Shown: positions 44,565 to 59,622, counted from the stretch's first letter. The stretch: DNA of 64,000 nucleotides from Mycobacterium sp. SVM_VP21 (GCA_024758765.1 CP101406.1:3534001-3598000), one strand, 5' to 3'. Numbers and translations: made by a program. Notes: generated by a model from the letters alone, not told the origin.

Positions 44565-45680
44565 TCAGATCAGCGCCAGCAGGTCAGCCAGCGCCGAGCC
44601 AGTCGCGTCGGCGGCACCGAGGTTCCCCAACGCGTCGATGATGTCGCCGAACACCGCCTGGGGGAATCCGAGGAACGTGGTGGCGATGTCGTGCAGACCG
44701 GTCTGCAACGCCTCGCCGATCGTGGCTGTGTCACCCCCCATCAGCGCCTCATAGAGGTTCCAGGCCGCGACTTGCGGCGTGATGATCAGGTCGCGCACAT
44801 CCATGATCAGGCTGGTCAGCAATCCCGGGTCCTCCGGGACTGCAATCCCATTCCAGCTGACCAGCGTCCAGCCGTCGGTGGGGTTGCCCTCGATCTGCAC
44901 AATGCCGGTGTTGGGCAACATCGGGGATCCGTCGTCGTTGGCGAACATGGTCTGCAGCGTCAGCGGCAACAGCAGCGAGATGTCGGGGTTCTTGACGTTG
45001 AGCGCCACCCAGGCGGCGATGTCGGCTTCGTTGTTGAAAGCCACCGCGGTGATGTCACCGGTGTCGCTGACGACCGGGTTGGCCATCGCGGCGCTGTACA
45101 TCGCATTGACGGCGCCCGTGAAGTTCTGGTCCATCACCACGCCATTGGGGTCCTCGACCGAACCCGGGATGGGCGCCAGGACCAATCCGAACAATGTCCA
45201 CAACATCGGCGTGAACTGGTAGAGGAACCCGGCCAAGCTCGCGATCGGCTGGCCGGCATAGATGCCGCTGTCGATCTCGTTGAGGCCGGGCAGGATCTGC
45301 GTGGTCATGTGTTCCAGGTCGGCGAACGGCGCGGCGGTGTCCATGTCGCGGATGGCCTGTCCGGAGAAGATCCCCGCGACAGAGTCGCCAAGTTGGTCGT
45401 GAAGCTTGTTCGCCACATCCTGGGCCTGTTGCACGCCGAGATCACTGAGCGGCGGGCCCGGGTGGTCCGGCGACGGGGTGATCATGTCGTTGTAGGGCGG
45501 CATCCGCTGACCGTGCCGGACGATGTCGATCACGATGTCCTGGTTCTCGTCAGAGGCCAGTCGGATGTCGAATACCGGGGCATGCGGCAACGACGTCGGC
45601 GCGACGCAACCGATGCCGGCGCCAGCGAGTACGACACTGGCGGCGATCGGCCAGATTCGCTGAAGAGACCTAACAGGCAT
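44565..45680 (-). CDS. exported histidine-phosphatase-like protein, paralogue 1
   Basis: This 371-residue protein has an N-terminal hydrophobic signal (IWPIAASVVLAGAGIGCV); the Cys lacks a strict lipobox. The phosphatase core begins IVIDIVRHGQRMPPYND, with the R-H-G catalytic motif, and continues PPLSDLGVQQAQDVANKL. The segment where branch-1 enzymes carry the second catalytic His (V-S-H-G) reads ITAVAFNNEADIAAW, so that His is missing. A long C-terminal part (WTLVSWNGIAVPEDPGLLTS and onward) resembles nothing I recognise. It is a tandem duplicate of the next upstream gene, 16 bp apart. It may bind rather than cleave a phosphorylated ligand at the cell surface. Confidence 0.75.
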   Translation of the reverse strand: MPVRSLQRIWPIAASVVLAGAGIGCVAPTSLPHAPVFDIRLASDENQDIVIDIVRHGQRMPPYNDMITPSPDHPGPPLSDLGVQQAQDVANKLHDQLGDSVAGIFSGQAIRDMDTAAPFADLEHMTTQILPGLNEIDSGIYAGQPIASLAGFLYQFTPMLWTLFGLVLAPIPGSVEDPNGVVMDQNFTGAVNAMYSAAMANPVVSDTGDITAVAFNNEADIAAWVALNVKNPDISLLLPLTLQTMFANDDGSPMLPNTGIVQIEGNPTDGWTLVSWNGIAVPEDPGLLTSLIMDVRDLIITPQVAAWNLYEALMGGDTATIGEALQTGLHDIATTFLGFPQAVFGDIIDALGNLGAADATGSALADLLALI

Positions 45681-45696
45681 GGCAAGCACCTTTCGC

Positions 45697-46749
45697 TCAG
45701 AAGGCCGAGAAGATCGTGTCGATCACCGCGCCGGGGAACTGCACCAGCGCCGAACTGATCACGTCGAAGCTGTGCTGAATCGAGTCCATGATCGTGGTCT
45801 GATCGCCGTTGAGCACGGCTTCGTAGACGTCCCACAGCGCGGACTGCGACGGCAAGACCAGATCACGCACATCGACGAACAGCCCGCTCAGCAGATCCGG
45901 ATCCTGCGGGATCGCGTGCCCGTCCCAGCTGACCAGCGTCCAGCCGTCGGTGGGGTTGCCCTCGACTTCGACGATGGCGGTGTTGGGCAGGAAAATGGTC
46001 GTCTGGCCGTTCGGGACACTGTTTGCCTCTCTGATGAGGTCCAGGAAGAACAGCAGATCGGGGTTGTCGACGTTCTGCATCACCCACGTGAAGATCGACG
46101 CTGTGCTGGTAAACGCGACATCGGTGACCTGGCCGTTGTTGCTGATGACGTCGCTGTTGGCCAGTGCGTGGTCATACATTGTTTGAACACCGTCGTCGAA
46201 TCTTTCACCCATGACGATCCCGTTCGCGTCGTGCGAGCCCGGGGCTGCCAGCAGTGCCAACCCCAGGGGCGCTCCGAGGCTCCACGCTCCGACCGTCAGA
46301 AACGCGATGCGGCCGCCGAGGCTTTCAATGGGATCGAGCGCGTAGATTCCGCTGTCAACCTCGTCGAGTTGGGGCAATAACTGCGGGGTCATCCCCACCA
46401 GATCAGCGAACGGCGCGGCGGTTTCCATCACCCGGAGACCCTGCCCGGTGAAGAGGCCGGCGACCTGGCCGAGCTCGTTGAAGAGCTGGTTCCCGACGTC
46501 GGACGCCTGTTGCTGTCCGAGATCGCTGAGCGGAGCCCCAGGATGGTCCGGAGAGGGGGTGAGCATGTTTTCGTACGGCGAGATCATTTCTGCGTGCCGC
46601 ACGAAGTCGATAACGATGTCTTGCGCGGTGAGCTGGATGTCGAATGCGGCCGCGGCCGGCGGGGCCGGCGGCGCGGGAACCGGGACAACGGCGATGCCGC
46701 CGACCATGGCGACGCCGGCGGTGAGAGACAGAACATGGCTTGCCTGCAT
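45697..46749 (-). CDS. exported histidine-phosphatase-like protein, paralogue 2
   Basis: This 350-residue paralogue of the gene that follows it has signal LSLTAGVAMVGGIAVVPVPA with a Pro/Ala stretch, then IVIDFVRHAEMISPYENML, APLSDLGQQQASDVGNQL, and METAAPFADLVGMTPQLLPQ. The catalytic motif is R-H-A instead of R-H-G, and the second-His site reads TDVAFTSTASIFTW. The C-terminal part conserves GNPTDGWTLVSWDGHAIPQD, nearly identical in the paralogue, which points to a shared non-catalytic role. The start ATG was set at MQASHVLSL behind GAAAGAGGT. Confidence 0.75.
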   Translation of the reverse strand: MQASHVLSLTAGVAMVGGIAVVPVPAPPAPPAAAAFDIQLTAQDIVIDFVRHAEMISPYENMLTPSPDHPGAPLSDLGQQQASDVGNQLFNELGQVAGLFTGQGLRVMETAAPFADLVGMTPQLLPQLDEVDSGIYALDPIESLGGRIAFLTVGAWSLGAPLGLALLAAPGSHDANGIVMGERFDDGVQTMYDHALANSDVISNNGQVTDVAFTSTASIFTWVMQNVDNPDLLFFLDLIREANSVPNGQTTIFLPNTAIVEVEGNPTDGWTLVSWDGHAIPQDPDLLSGLFVDVRDLVLPSQSALWDVYEAVLNGDQTTIMDSIQHSFDVISSALVQFPGAVIDTIFSAF

Positions 46750-47104
46750 GGCGCGGACCTCTTTCGGCAGTATGCGGAATGGGTTATTTGGCAATCATTT
46801 AGCTTGTTCTAAGTAACACCAGCCGTTATTGGGCCGTGGACGAGCTAACTGCAATAGGCGGGATCATCTGCTGAGCGCTGGCTTCCCGGTGCGGTCCGGG
46901 CAGCGGTCGCTCAGCCGATCGCCATCACGCGTCTGGCCGTGCGGTCCCAGCGCGGCGCGACACCTGCGACTGTGCGTCCCCGCGGAAGAGCAGCCTTGGT
47001 GGATCCGCTCGCCAACAGCCGTAGCGGCGATTGAAATTCCTTGTTCCGGAGGGCAAATACGCATAGTTATGCGCCGTCGCCGGATCTCCTTTCGGAGCGA
47101 AGCG

Positions 47105-47284
47105 TTACGAGCCGCGGTTGCGCCACTGCCGGTGCAACTTGCGCTGCAGGTAGCCTTCGACACGGCATTCCCGCCGGTCGACGATCGTGCGGGGACGCCC
47201 GTCTACACGGCCCAGCGCGAGCACAACAGAGGCTGCAACCGGGAGCATGGGGGTAATCCCTTGCCGGTAGCAGCTAACTGTCAT
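47105..47284 (-). CDS. possible 59-residue basic small protein
   Basis: I do not recognise this. An ATG with a strong TTAAGGAG site five bases upstream opens a 59-codon frame, MTVSCYRQGITPMLPVAASV and onward, with a short hydrophobic stretch (LPVAASVVLALG) and a very basic end (QRKLHRQWRNRGS). It could be a membrane-touching small protein or a leader peptide. It is divergent from guaB1, in a gene-poor 770-bp stretch whose remainder shows no supported feature. Confidence 0.4.
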   Translation of the reverse strand: MTVSCYRQGITPMLPVAASVVLALGRVDGRPRTIVDRRECRVEGYLQRKLHRQWRNRGS

Positions 47285-47419
47285 TTGCGCTCCTTAAAAA
47301 CGTCTACATGACTTTAACCCATGACACTGCTGTGAGGAAGATCAATTTTTCTTTCGACACACGCCGGGAACTTCCTCAGGTGGTGGCCGGCGTTGTCGCG
47401 CGGGCGGTAGCGTGGCTGA

Positions 47420-48955
<1,536 letters not shown>

Positions 48956-49048
48956 GACGATGTCATTTCGCATCGACTGTGCGGTTTCGTACGCGACACG
49001 CCACGCCAGCCGGATGAAATCGCACACTCGGTGGGGCCTGGTCCGGCG

Positions 49049-50395
49049 ATGACCATCGCTGTCACTCTGGCCAGCCTGCTGGCGTTCGCGATCCTGACCC
49101 TGGGCACCGCGGTGTTCGTGGCCGCCGAGTTCTCCCTGACCACCCTGGAACGCAGCGTCGTGGAGGCCAACGCCCATCGCGGCGGCCGTCGGGACGTCTA
49201 CATCCAAGACGCCCACCGCACGCTGTCATTTCAGCTGTCCGGCGCCCAGCTGGGTATCTCGATAACCACGCTGGCCACGGGCTATCTGGCCGAACCGGTG
49301 CTGGCCCGCTGGCTGCGCCTCCCGTTGGTGGCCGTGGGCCTGCCCGAGCGGATGACTGGCGGGGTTGCGCTGGCCCTCGCGCTGGTGATCGCCACGTCGT
49401 TGTCCATGGTCTTCGGCGAGTTGGTGCCCAAGAACCTGGCCGTGGCGCGACCGCTGCCGATCGCCCGCGCGGTGGCGGGGCCGCAGCTGCTGTTCTCCCG
49501 GCTGTTCGCGATCGCGATCAGGGTGACCAACGGGACGGCGAACCGCATCCTGCGCCGGGTCGGGATCGAGCCCGCCGACCGGCTGGCCTCGGCGCGCTCG
49601 GCGCGCGAGCTGGCGTCGCTGGTGCGCAATTCGGCGCGCAGCGGTGCCCTCGACCCGACCACCGCCGCGTTGGTGGAGGGTTCGCTGCGATTCGGTGCCC
49701 TGACCGCCGCCGAGCTGATGACGCCGCGATCCAAAATCGTGAGCCTGCAGGCCGGCGACACCGTCGCCGATCTGGCCGCGGTCGCCATCGACACCGGTTT
49801 CTCCAAGTTTCCGGTGGTCGACGGCGATCTGGACGCCACGGTCGGCATCGTTCACGTCAAGCAGGTGTTCGCGGTCGCCGTCGCCGATCGCGCATCCACC
49901 CGGGTCACGACCGTGGCCCAACCGGTCGCGGTGGTGCCCTCGACCCTCGACGGCGACGCCGTGATGGAACAGATCCGGGCCAACGGCCAGCAGGCGGCCA
50001 TGGTCGTCGACGAATACGGCGGCACCGCCGGCATGGTGACCGTCGAAGACCTCATCGAGGAGATCGTCGGTGATGTCCGCGACGAACACGACGACGCCAC
50101 CCCCGACGTCGTGGCCTCCGGCGGCGGTTGGCAGGTATCGGGCCTGCTGCGCATTGACGAGGTGGCCGCCGCCACCGGCTACCGTGCACCGGAGGGCTCC
50201 TACGAGACCATCGGTGGACTGGTATTGCAGGAGCTCGGCCACATTCCGGAGGCCGGCGAGACCGTCGAACTGACCGCGTTCGACCCCGACGAGCTCTCCG
50301 CGCACCCGCCACGCTGGCTGGCCCGGGTGGTCGCGATGGACGGCCGGCGTATCGACCTGCTCGAGCTCACCCCGTTGGGGGCAGGCGATGGGTGA
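49049..50395 (+). CDS. DUF21/CBS/CorC-HlyC membrane protein, Rv1842c-like
   Basis: This 448-residue protein has a DUF21 (CNNM) transmembrane domain with about four helices in residues 1-150 (including [21 protein letters not shown], the family hallmark). A CBS pair follows ([40 protein letters not shown]), then a C-terminal CorC/HlyC domain ([20 protein letters not shown]). Relatives move or sense Mg2+ or act as hemolysin-like proteins. The ATG at [11 protein letters not shown] precedes the first helix. It overlaps the next, paralogous gene by 8 bp. Confidence 0.9.
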   Translation: MTIAVTLASLLAFAILTLGTAVFVAAEFSLTTLERSVVEANAHRGGRRDVYIQDAHRTLSFQLSGAQLGISITTLATGYLAEPVLARWLRLPLVAVGLPERMTGGVALALALVIATSLSMVFGELVPKNLAVARPLPIARAVAGPQLLFSRLFAIAIRVTNGTANRILRRVGIEPADRLASARSARELASLVRNSARSGALDPTTAALVEGSLRFGALTAAELMTPRSKIVSLQAGDTVADLAAVAIDTGFSKFPVVDGDLDATVGIVHVKQVFAVAVADRASTRVTTVAQPVAVVPSTLDGDAVMEQIRANGQQAAMVVDEYGGTAGMVTVEDLIEEIVGDVRDEHDDATPDVVASGGGWQVSGLLRIDEVAAATGYRAPEGSYETIGGLVLQELGHIPEAGETVELTAFDPDELSAHPPRWLARVVAMDGRRIDLLELTPLGAGDG

Positions 50396-51458
50396 CGTGC
50401 TGAACGTGGTGCTCACCGTGGTGCTGATCATCGGAAACGGGTTCTTCGTCGGCGCGGAGTTCTCGCTCATCTCAGCCCGCCGTGACCGGCTCGAGGCGCT
50501 GGCCGAACAGGGCAGGCGCAGCGCGGTCACCGTCATTCGCGCCGGTGAACAGCTGCCCCTGATGCTGGCCGGCTTCCAGCTGGGGGTCACGGTGTGTTCG
50601 ATCCTGCTCGGCCGTATCGGTGAGCCAGCGGTTGCTGACCTGCTCGAACACCCGTTCCGGCTGGCGGGTATCCCGGATCCGCTGCTGCACACGGTGGCGT
50701 TTGTCGTCGCCCTGGCGGTCGTGGTCACCCTGCATGTGCTGTTCGGCGAGATGGTCCCGAAGAACATCACCTTGGCCGGCCCCGAGACCGCGGCGATGCT
50801 GCTGATCCCGCCGTACCTGCTCTACATGGCCGCCGCGCGGCCCTTCATCGTCTTCTACAACTGGTGCGCGCACGTCATCATGCGGGCCCTGCGGGTGGAG
50901 CCCAAGGACGAGCTGGAGATCACGGTGTCCACCGTCGAGTTGAGCGAGATGATCGCCGAGTCGGTCTCGGCGGGTCTGCTCGACCTCGAGGAATACACCC
51001 GATTGACCCGCGCCCTGCAGATCCGCACCCGGGTGGTCGCCGATGTCGCGCTGCCGATCAGCGACATCCGCGCCGTGCCGGTGGCAGCTACCGGGCGCGG
51101 CCCGAGCGTCGCGGCCATCGAAAAGGCCTTCGCCCAGACCGGTTACTCGCGGTTCCCGGTTGTCGACCAGGGCGAATTCGTCGGCTACCTGCACATCAAG
51201 GATGTGCTGTTGCTCAGCGAGACTCCAACCGGGTCAGCCGCGGCAGGGGACGCCGTTGTCGACGTCGCCGTCGTGCGCCCCCTGCCGCGCATCCCCGCCT
51301 CCCTGCCGCTGGCCGATGCGCTGTCGCGGCTGCGCCGCCGCAACAGCCACCTGGCGCTGGCGGTCGCCGAGGACGGCACCGCGGTGGGGATAGTGACCCT
51401 CGAAGACATGGTCGAGGACGTCGTCGGCACCGTCCGCGACGGGACACACCATGTTTGA
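50388..51458 (+). CDS. DUF21/CBS membrane protein, Rv1841c-like
   Basis: This 356-residue paralogue of the preceding gene has the DUF21 helices ([39 protein letters not shown]) and a CBS pair ([40 protein letters not shown]). It ends at [15 protein letters not shown] without the CorC/HlyC domain, as in M. tuberculosis. The 8-bp overlaps on both sides indicate translational coupling, so a heteromeric membrane complex with its neighbour is likely. Confidence 0.9.
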   Translation: MGDVLNVVLTVVLIIGNGFFVGAEFSLISARRDRLEALAEQGRRSAVTVIRAGEQLPLMLAGFQLGVTVCSILLGRIGEPAVADLLEHPFRLAGIPDPLLHTVAFVVALAVVVTLHVLFGEMVPKNITLAGPETAAMLLIPPYLLYMAAARPFIVFYNWCAHVIMRALRVEPKDELEITVSTVELSEMIAESVSAGLLDLEEYTRLTRALQIRTRVVADVALPISDIRAVPVAATGRGPSVAAIEKAFAQTGYSRFPVVDQGEFVGYLHIKDVLLLSETPTGSAAAGDAVVDVAVVRPLPRIPASLPLADALSRLRRRNSHLALAVAEDGTAVGIVTLEDMVEDVVGTVRDGTHHV

Positions 51459-52341
51459 CCTGGCGGAACGGGTTCTGGAAGCCAGGCAGTGGCAGGCCCG
51501 GGCCGAGGACTACCGGCAGCGCCTTGAGGACTTTTTGGCCCCGCTCCTGCGCCGGATCGCGGCCGGCGACCCGGTGCCGAAATTCCTGTTCAGTTACTAC
51601 AGCCTGCGGCCGGCGCAGTTGCGCAGCTGGAATCCCGGCTTCGGGGTGGCGCTCGTCGGGCCGGAGGCGGTGCGCGACTACCGCGCACGGCGCGGCTACG
51701 CGGTGCGCGGCGACCGGGTCGGCGTGGCCGAGGAATACCTGCGTGAGCGAGCCGACACCGTGACGTTCATCGCACGGCTGTTGCGTGCCACTGGCGAGCG
51801 GCCGGCCCAGCTGAACTGCTTCGGCCTACACGAGTGGGCAATGGTGTATCGCGACTCAGCGCAGGAAGCCCTACGGCACGGTCATGTTCCGCTGCGTCTT
51901 GGCGCGAAAGAGACCGACGCGGTGGTGGAGTCAATTCCCCTGCGCTGCACCCACTTCGACGCGGTCCGTTTCTTCACCCCGGCCGCGGCGCCGCGCAACG
52001 CCGCGACGCCGAGCCGGGCCACCCAAATCGCTTGGGAGCAGCCGGGTTGCCTGCACGCCAACATGGACATCTACAGGTGGTGCTACAAGCTGGGTCCGCT
52101 GATCGACTCCGAACTACAGCTGGCCTGCTTGGAGCTGGCTGCAGCGGCGCGCGAGATCGACATGCGCGCCAGCCCTTACGACCTGAGCGGTTACGGTTAT
52201 GCGCCGATCACCGTCGAAAACGCGGCCGGCCGTGCCGAATACGTCCGCTGCCAAAGCGAGATCGCACGCCGCGCTGCACCGCTGCGGGCCGCACTGTTGG
52301 AACGGTGCGACCTGCTGACAGAAATCGCCGGATGCGAATAG
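51451..52341 (+). CDS. actinobacterial protein usually labelled 3-methyladenine DNA glycosylase
   Basis: This 296-residue soluble protein shows [75 protein letters not shown] and MRASPYDLSGYGYAPITVE. I recall relatives annotated as 3-methyladenine DNA glycosylases, but I see no HhH-GPD or AAG motif, so the name is doubtful. The conserved Cys, His, Asp and Trp residues (CLHANMDIYRWCY) suggest an enzyme active site. Its start overlaps the CBS gene by 8 bp, joining it to that operon, which is not a classical DNA-repair setting. It is not adjacent to glcB in M. tuberculosis as I recall. Confidence 0.7.
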   Translation: MFDLAERVLEARQWQARAEDYRQRLEDFLAPLLRRIAAGDPVPKFLFSYYSLRPAQLRSWNPGFGVALVGPEAVRDYRARRGYAVRGDRVGVAEEYLRERADTVTFIARLLRATGERPAQLNCFGLHEWAMVYRDSAQEALRHGHVPLRLGAKETDAVVESIPLRCTHFDAVRFFTPAAAPRNAATPSRATQIAWEQPGCLHANMDIYRWCYKLGPLIDSELQLACLELAAAAREIDMRASPYDLSGYGYAPITVENAAGRAEYVRCQSEIARRAAPLRAALLERCDLLTEIAGCE

Positions 52342-52390
52342 CCTCGCTACCTGCCGGTAAGGTGGTAGATCGGCTATGAGGGAGGAAATC

Positions 52391-54577
52391 ATGACGGACC
52401 GGGTGTCGGTGGGCGACCTGCAGGTCGCACGCGTGCTGTATGACTTCATCACCGACGAGGCCCTGCCGGGCACCGGTGTCGACCCCGACAGCTTCTGGGC
52501 CGGCGTGGACAAAGTCGTCACCGATCTGACGCCCAAGAACCAGGAGTTGTTGGCGCGTCGCGACGAGCTGCAGGCGCAGATCGACAAGTGGCACCGGCAC
52601 CGCGTCATCGAGCCGCTGGACACCGAGGCGTACCGGGCCTTCCTCACCGAGATCGGCTACCTGCTGCCCGAACCCGAGGACTTCACGGTCACCACCTCCG
52701 GCGTGGACGACGAGATCGCGGCACAGGCCGGCCCGCAGCTGGTGGTCCCGGTGCTCAACGCCCGGTTCGCGCTCAACGCCGCCAACGCCCGCTGGGGCTC
52801 GCTGTACGACGCGCTCTACGGCACCGACGTGATCAGCGAAGACGACGGCGCCGAGAAGGGCACGTCGTATAACAGGGTGCGCGGCGACAAGGTGATCGCC
52901 TACGCGCGCCGGTTCCTCGACGACTCCGTGCCGCTGGCCAACGGCGCCTGGACCGAGGTCAAGAGTTTCGCGGTGAACGATGGCGCGCTGGTGGTGACGC
53001 TGGGCGACGGCCTGGAGACCGCGGTCGCCGCTCCGGCGGAATTCGTCGGCTACACCGGTGAAGCCGCCTCGCCGTCGTCGGTGCTGCTGTCCCACCACGG
53101 GCTGCACATCGAAATCCTGATCGACCCGACATCGCCGATCGGATCCACCGACGCCGCCGGCATCAAAGACGTGGTGCTCGAATCGGCGGTCACCACGATC
53201 ATGGACTTCGAGGATTCCGTGGCCGCGGTCGACGCCGAGGACAAGGTGCTCGGCTACCGCAACTGGCTGGGTCTAAACCGCGGTGACCTGTCCGAGCAGG
53301 TCAGCAAGGGCGACAAGAGCTTCACCCGCACCCTGGCCGCCGACCGGGAGTTCACCGCACCGGACGGGGGCACCCTGACCTTGCCGGGCCGCAGCCTGAT
53401 GTTCGTCCGCAACGTGGGTCATCTGATGACCAACGACGCCATCGTCAACAGCGCGGGCGCCGAGGTGTTCGAGGGCATCCAGGACGCGCTGTTCACCGGC
53501 TTGATCGCCTCGCACGGCCTGACCGCCTCCGATGACAACGGGCCGCTGGTCAACAGCCGCACCGGGTCGATCTACATCGTCAAGCCCAAGATGCACGGTC
53601 CGGACGAGGTCGCTTTCACCGCTGAGCTTTTCAGCCGGGTCGAAGACGTCCTGGGTCTGCCGCAGAAGACCCTCAAGATCGGCATCATGGACGAGGAGCG
53701 GCGCACCACGGTCAACCTGCGGGCGTGCATCAAGGCCGCCGCCGACCGGGTGGTGTTCATCAACACCGGCTTCCTGGACCGCACCGGCGACGAGATCCAC
53801 ACGTCGATGGAGGCCGGGCCCATGGTCCGCAAGGCGAGCATGAAGTCGCAGCCGTGGATCCTGGCTTACGAAGACAACAACGTCGATGCCGGATTGGCCA
53901 CTGGCTTGACCGGCCACGCCCAGATCGGCAAGGGCATGTGGGCGATGACGGACCTGATGGCCGACATGGTCACCCAGAAGATCGGCCACCCGCGCTCGGG
54001 TGCGAGCACCGCGTGGGTGCCCTCCCCCACCGCCGCCACCCTGCACGCGATGCACTACCACCAGGTGGATGTGTTCGAGGTGCAGAAGGAACTGGCCGGA
54101 AAGCGCCGCGCCACACTCGATGCGCTGCTGACCATCCCGCTGTCGGAGGGTCTGGCCTGGGCACCCGACGAGATCCGTGAAGAGGTCGACAACAACTGCC
54201 AGTCGATCCTGGGCTACGTGGTGCGCTGGATCGACCAGGGTGTGGGCTGCTCGAAGGTTCCCGACATCCACGACGTGGCGCTGATGGAAGACCGTGCCAC
54301 GCTTCGGATCTCGTCACAGCTGCTGGCGAACTGGTTGCGGCACGGGGTGATCACCGCCGACGACGTGCAGTCCAGCCTGGAGCGGATGGCCCCGGCGGTG
54401 GACCGCCAGAACGCCGGTGACGCGAGTTACCTGCCGATGGCGCCCGATTTCGAGTCCAGCATCGCGTTCGCAGCCGCACGCGAGCTGATCCTGTCCGGGA
54501 CCACTCAGCCCAACGGCTACACCGAGCCGATCCTGCACCGGCGTCGGCGGGAGTTCAAAGCCCAGGCCGGTATCTGA
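52391..54577 (+). CDS. glcB: malate synthase G
   Basis: This 728-residue monomeric enzyme condenses glyoxylate with acetyl-CoA to malate in the glyoxylate shunt. It shows the malate synthase core [35 protein letters not shown] with the glyoxylate-binding Arg, [19 protein letters not shown] (Mg-binding Glu) and [19 protein letters not shown]. Near the C-terminus the catalytic Asp lies in [16 protein letters not shown]. The ATG ([10 protein letters not shown]) is preceded by GGGAGGAAATC. The length matches M. tuberculosis GlcB (741 residues). In the latter the protein is also surface-exposed, a point sequence cannot show here. Confidence 0.96.
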   Translation: MTDRVSVGDLQVARVLYDFITDEALPGTGVDPDSFWAGVDKVVTDLTPKNQELLARRDELQAQIDKWHRHRVIEPLDTEAYRAFLTEIGYLLPEPEDFTVTTSGVDDEIAAQAGPQLVVPVLNARFALNAANARWGSLYDALYGTDVISEDDGAEKGTSYNRVRGDKVIAYARRFLDDSVPLANGAWTEVKSFAVNDGALVVTLGDGLETAVAAPAEFVGYTGEAASPSSVLLSHHGLHIEILIDPTSPIGSTDAAGIKDVVLESAVTTIMDFEDSVAAVDAEDKVLGYRNWLGLNRGDLSEQVSKGDKSFTRTLAADREFTAPDGGTLTLPGRSLMFVRNVGHLMTNDAIVNSAGAEVFEGIQDALFTGLIASHGLTASDDNGPLVNSRTGSIYIVKPKMHGPDEVAFTAELFSRVEDVLGLPQKTLKIGIMDEERRTTVNLRACIKAAADRVVFINTGFLDRTGDEIHTSMEAGPMVRKASMKSQPWILAYEDNNVDAGLATGLTGHAQIGKGMWAMTDLMADMVTQKIGHPRSGASTAWVPSPTAATLHAMHYHQVDVFEVQKELAGKRRATLDALLTIPLSEGLAWAPDEIREEVDNNCQSILGYVVRWIDQGVGCSKVPDIHDVALMEDRATLRISSQLLANWLRHGVITADDVQSSLERMAPAVDRQNAGDASYLPMAPDFESSIAFAAARELILSGTTQPNGYTEPILHRRRREFKAQAGI

Positions 54578-54644
54578 CCCAACGCAGACCCGATGGACAT
54601 CACCGTGGCCGGACAACTGACCAGGCGGAGAGGACGCACCCACC

Positions 54645-56771
54645 GTGGGTAGGCACAGTTTCCCCGGGCCGGACGATTCCGACGACGAGCCGGTGGGCCG
54701 CAGCGATCCCGGCGACAGCTACTTTTCCGACGGCCCCGACCTGTTCGGCTTCGGCGACCCCGACGATGACGACTACGTCGACGACTATCACGACGCGTTC
54801 TATGACGAGTCGTTCTCCGACGGCGGTGACGCCGGATATCGCGAGCCGCGATACGCGGGATACGAGGACGGCGGTGCCGGATTCGACGATGCCGATCCGG
54901 CGCAGTACATGCGTCGCGGCGGTGAGCCCGATGAGGAGTCGCGTTACCGCACCGGTCCTTTCGGCGCCATAGGCGGCGTGGCCGGCGAGTCATCGGTCGC
55001 GGATCAAGACGAGCCGCGCGGCGGACACCGCGACCTCGACCGGTGGCGCCGGCATCGCAACGACTCGGGGTCGCGCGGCGTCAGCGTCGGCGTGATCGCC
55101 GCACTGGTGTCGGTGATCGTCATCGTGGGCGCGGTAATCCTGTGGCGCTTCTTCGGCAACTCGTTGTCGCATCGTTCCGCCGTCGCCGCCGGCAACTGCC
55201 CGGCAGGCGATCTGACGGTGGCCGTCGTCGCGGACCCGACGATCGCCGACCATGTACAGGGCTTCGCCGACAGGTTCAACAAGACCGCCAAGCCGATCGG
55301 TGACCGCTGTGTGTCGGTGCAGGTCAAGCCGGTCGATTCCGATGCCGTGGTCAGCGGTTTCATCGGCGACTGGCCCGCGCAACTCGGGCAACGCCCGGCA
55401 CTGTGGATTCCGGGCAGTTCGGTCTCCACGGCCCGGCTGCAGGCCTCCACGGGTGCGGAAACGGTCAGCGACAGTCGTTCGCTGGTCACCTCGCCGGTGT
55501 TGTTGGCGATCCGCCCCGAGCTCAAAAGCGCGCTACAGAAGCAGAGCTGGGCGAGTCTGCCCGACCTGCAGTCCGACCCTGACGGACTGGGTCATCTCGG
55601 GCTGGCCGGCTGGGGGCCGCTGCGGCTGGCGCTGCCGATCGGCGGCAACGGCGACGCCGCCTTCCTGGCCGGCGAGGCAGTGGCTGCCGGAGTCGCCCCC
55701 AAGGGAGCGCCCATCATCGATGGGATCGGTGGGGTGCACCGGCTCGCGGGCGGAGAACCCAAGCTGGCCGACGCTTCGCTCGCTGAGGCGTTGAACGTGC
55801 TTCTGCGCCAGGGAGATCTGGCGGCGGCACCGGTGCACGCGGTGGTGACCACCGAGCAGCAACTGTTCACCCGTGGCCAGTCGCTGTCGGATCCGGCGAC
55901 CACGCTGGCATCCTGGCGGCCGCCGGGTCCGGTGCCGGTCGCCGACTACCCCACCGTGTTGCTCGCCGGGTCCTGGTTGTCGCAGGAACAGATCAGCGCT
56001 GCCAGCGAATTCGCTCGCTTCGCCCGCAAGCCCGACCAGCTCGCCGAGCTGGCCAAAGCCGGATTCCGCGTGGAAGGGGTCGCACCGCCCAGCAGCGAGG
56101 TGACCGGCTTCCCGGCGGTGTCGGACACGCTGTCGGTCGGCGACGATGCGACGCGCGCCGCCCTGGCGGGCGCCCTGACCACTTTGCCGGGCAGTGCGGC
56201 CGTCACGGTGATGCTCGACCAGTCGATGACCACCGACGAAGGCGGCAAGAGCCGATTGGCCCACGTGATCGCGGCGCTCGATCAACGGATCAAGGCCCTG
56301 GCCCCGAATTCGTCTGTGGGCCTGTGGACCTTCGACGGCACCGAGGGCCGCAATGTGGTCACCGGTGGCCCGCTGGACGAGCCGCTCAACGGCGGGACTC
56401 GCGCGGAGGCCTTGGTCAGTGAGCTCAACGACCTGAGCTCGACGCCGGGAGGTGCGGTGTCGTTCACGACGCTGCGTATGGTGTACACCCAGGCCTTGGC
56501 CAACTACCGGCCCGGGCAGGCCAATTCGGTGCTTGTCATCACCGCGGGCCCGCACACCGACCGGACTTTGGACGGCCCTGGGCTCCAAGACTTCATCCGG
56601 GCCAACAACGACCCGCAGCGACCGGTGGCGGTCAACGTCATCGACTTCGGGGCGGACGCCGACCAGGCGACCTGGCAGTCGGTGGCACAACTTTCCGGTG
56701 GCACATACCAGAACCTGCGCGGGGCGAACTCCCCCGAACTTGCCGGTGCGCTGAACTCGCTGCTCAGCTGA
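54645..56771 (+). CDS. membrane protein with acidic cytoplasmic region and extracytoplasmic VWA domain, Rv1836c-like
   Basis: This 708-residue protein begins with about 140 residues dominated by Asp, Glu, Gly and Tyr (GFGDPDDDDYVDDYHDAFYD). One TM helix follows (SVGVIAALVSVIVIVGAVILW, about 146-166), then a large outer part. The latter starts like a substrate-binding protein (CPAGDLTVAVVADPTIADHV) and ends in a VWA domain whose metal site is partly kept: VMLDQSMTTDEGGKSRL replaces DxSxS, and VLVITAGPHTDRTLD holds the later Asp/Thr. The GTG start lies in CCACCGTGGGTAGG. It probably binds a ligand or protein at the cell wall; in mycobacteria it lies next to glcB and gcvP. Confidence 0.85.
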   Translation: MGRHSFPGPDDSDDEPVGRSDPGDSYFSDGPDLFGFGDPDDDDYVDDYHDAFYDESFSDGGDAGYREPRYAGYEDGGAGFDDADPAQYMRRGGEPDEESRYRTGPFGAIGGVAGESSVADQDEPRGGHRDLDRWRRHRNDSGSRGVSVGVIAALVSVIVIVGAVILWRFFGNSLSHRSAVAAGNCPAGDLTVAVVADPTIADHVQGFADRFNKTAKPIGDRCVSVQVKPVDSDAVVSGFIGDWPAQLGQRPALWIPGSSVSTARLQASTGAETVSDSRSLVTSPVLLAIRPELKSALQKQSWASLPDLQSDPDGLGHLGLAGWGPLRLALPIGGNGDAAFLAGEAVAAGVAPKGAPIIDGIGGVHRLAGGEPKLADASLAEALNVLLRQGDLAAAPVHAVVTTEQQLFTRGQSLSDPATTLASWRPPGPVPVADYPTVLLAGSWLSQEQISAASEFARFARKPDQLAELAKAGFRVEGVAPPSSEVTGFPAVSDTLSVGDDATRAALAGALTTLPGSAAVTVMLDQSMTTDEGGKSRLAHVIAALDQRIKALAPNSSVGLWTFDGTEGRNVVTGGPLDEPLNGGTRAEALVSELNDLSSTPGGAVSFTTLRMVYTQALANYRPGQANSVLVITAGPHTDRTLDGPGLQDFIRANNDPQRPVAVNVIDFGADADQATWQSVAQLSGGTYQNLRGANSPELAGALNSLLS

Positions 56772-56790
56772 GGCAGCGACCGCCGGCAGA

Positions 56791-59622
<2,832 letters not shown>

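Noticed and set aside
46829..47311. Plus-strand frame of about 160 codons between the phosphatase-like genes and guaB1
   Set aside because: Arg/Ser-rich without motifs or a ribosome site, and it lies opposite the better-supported 59-codon frame.
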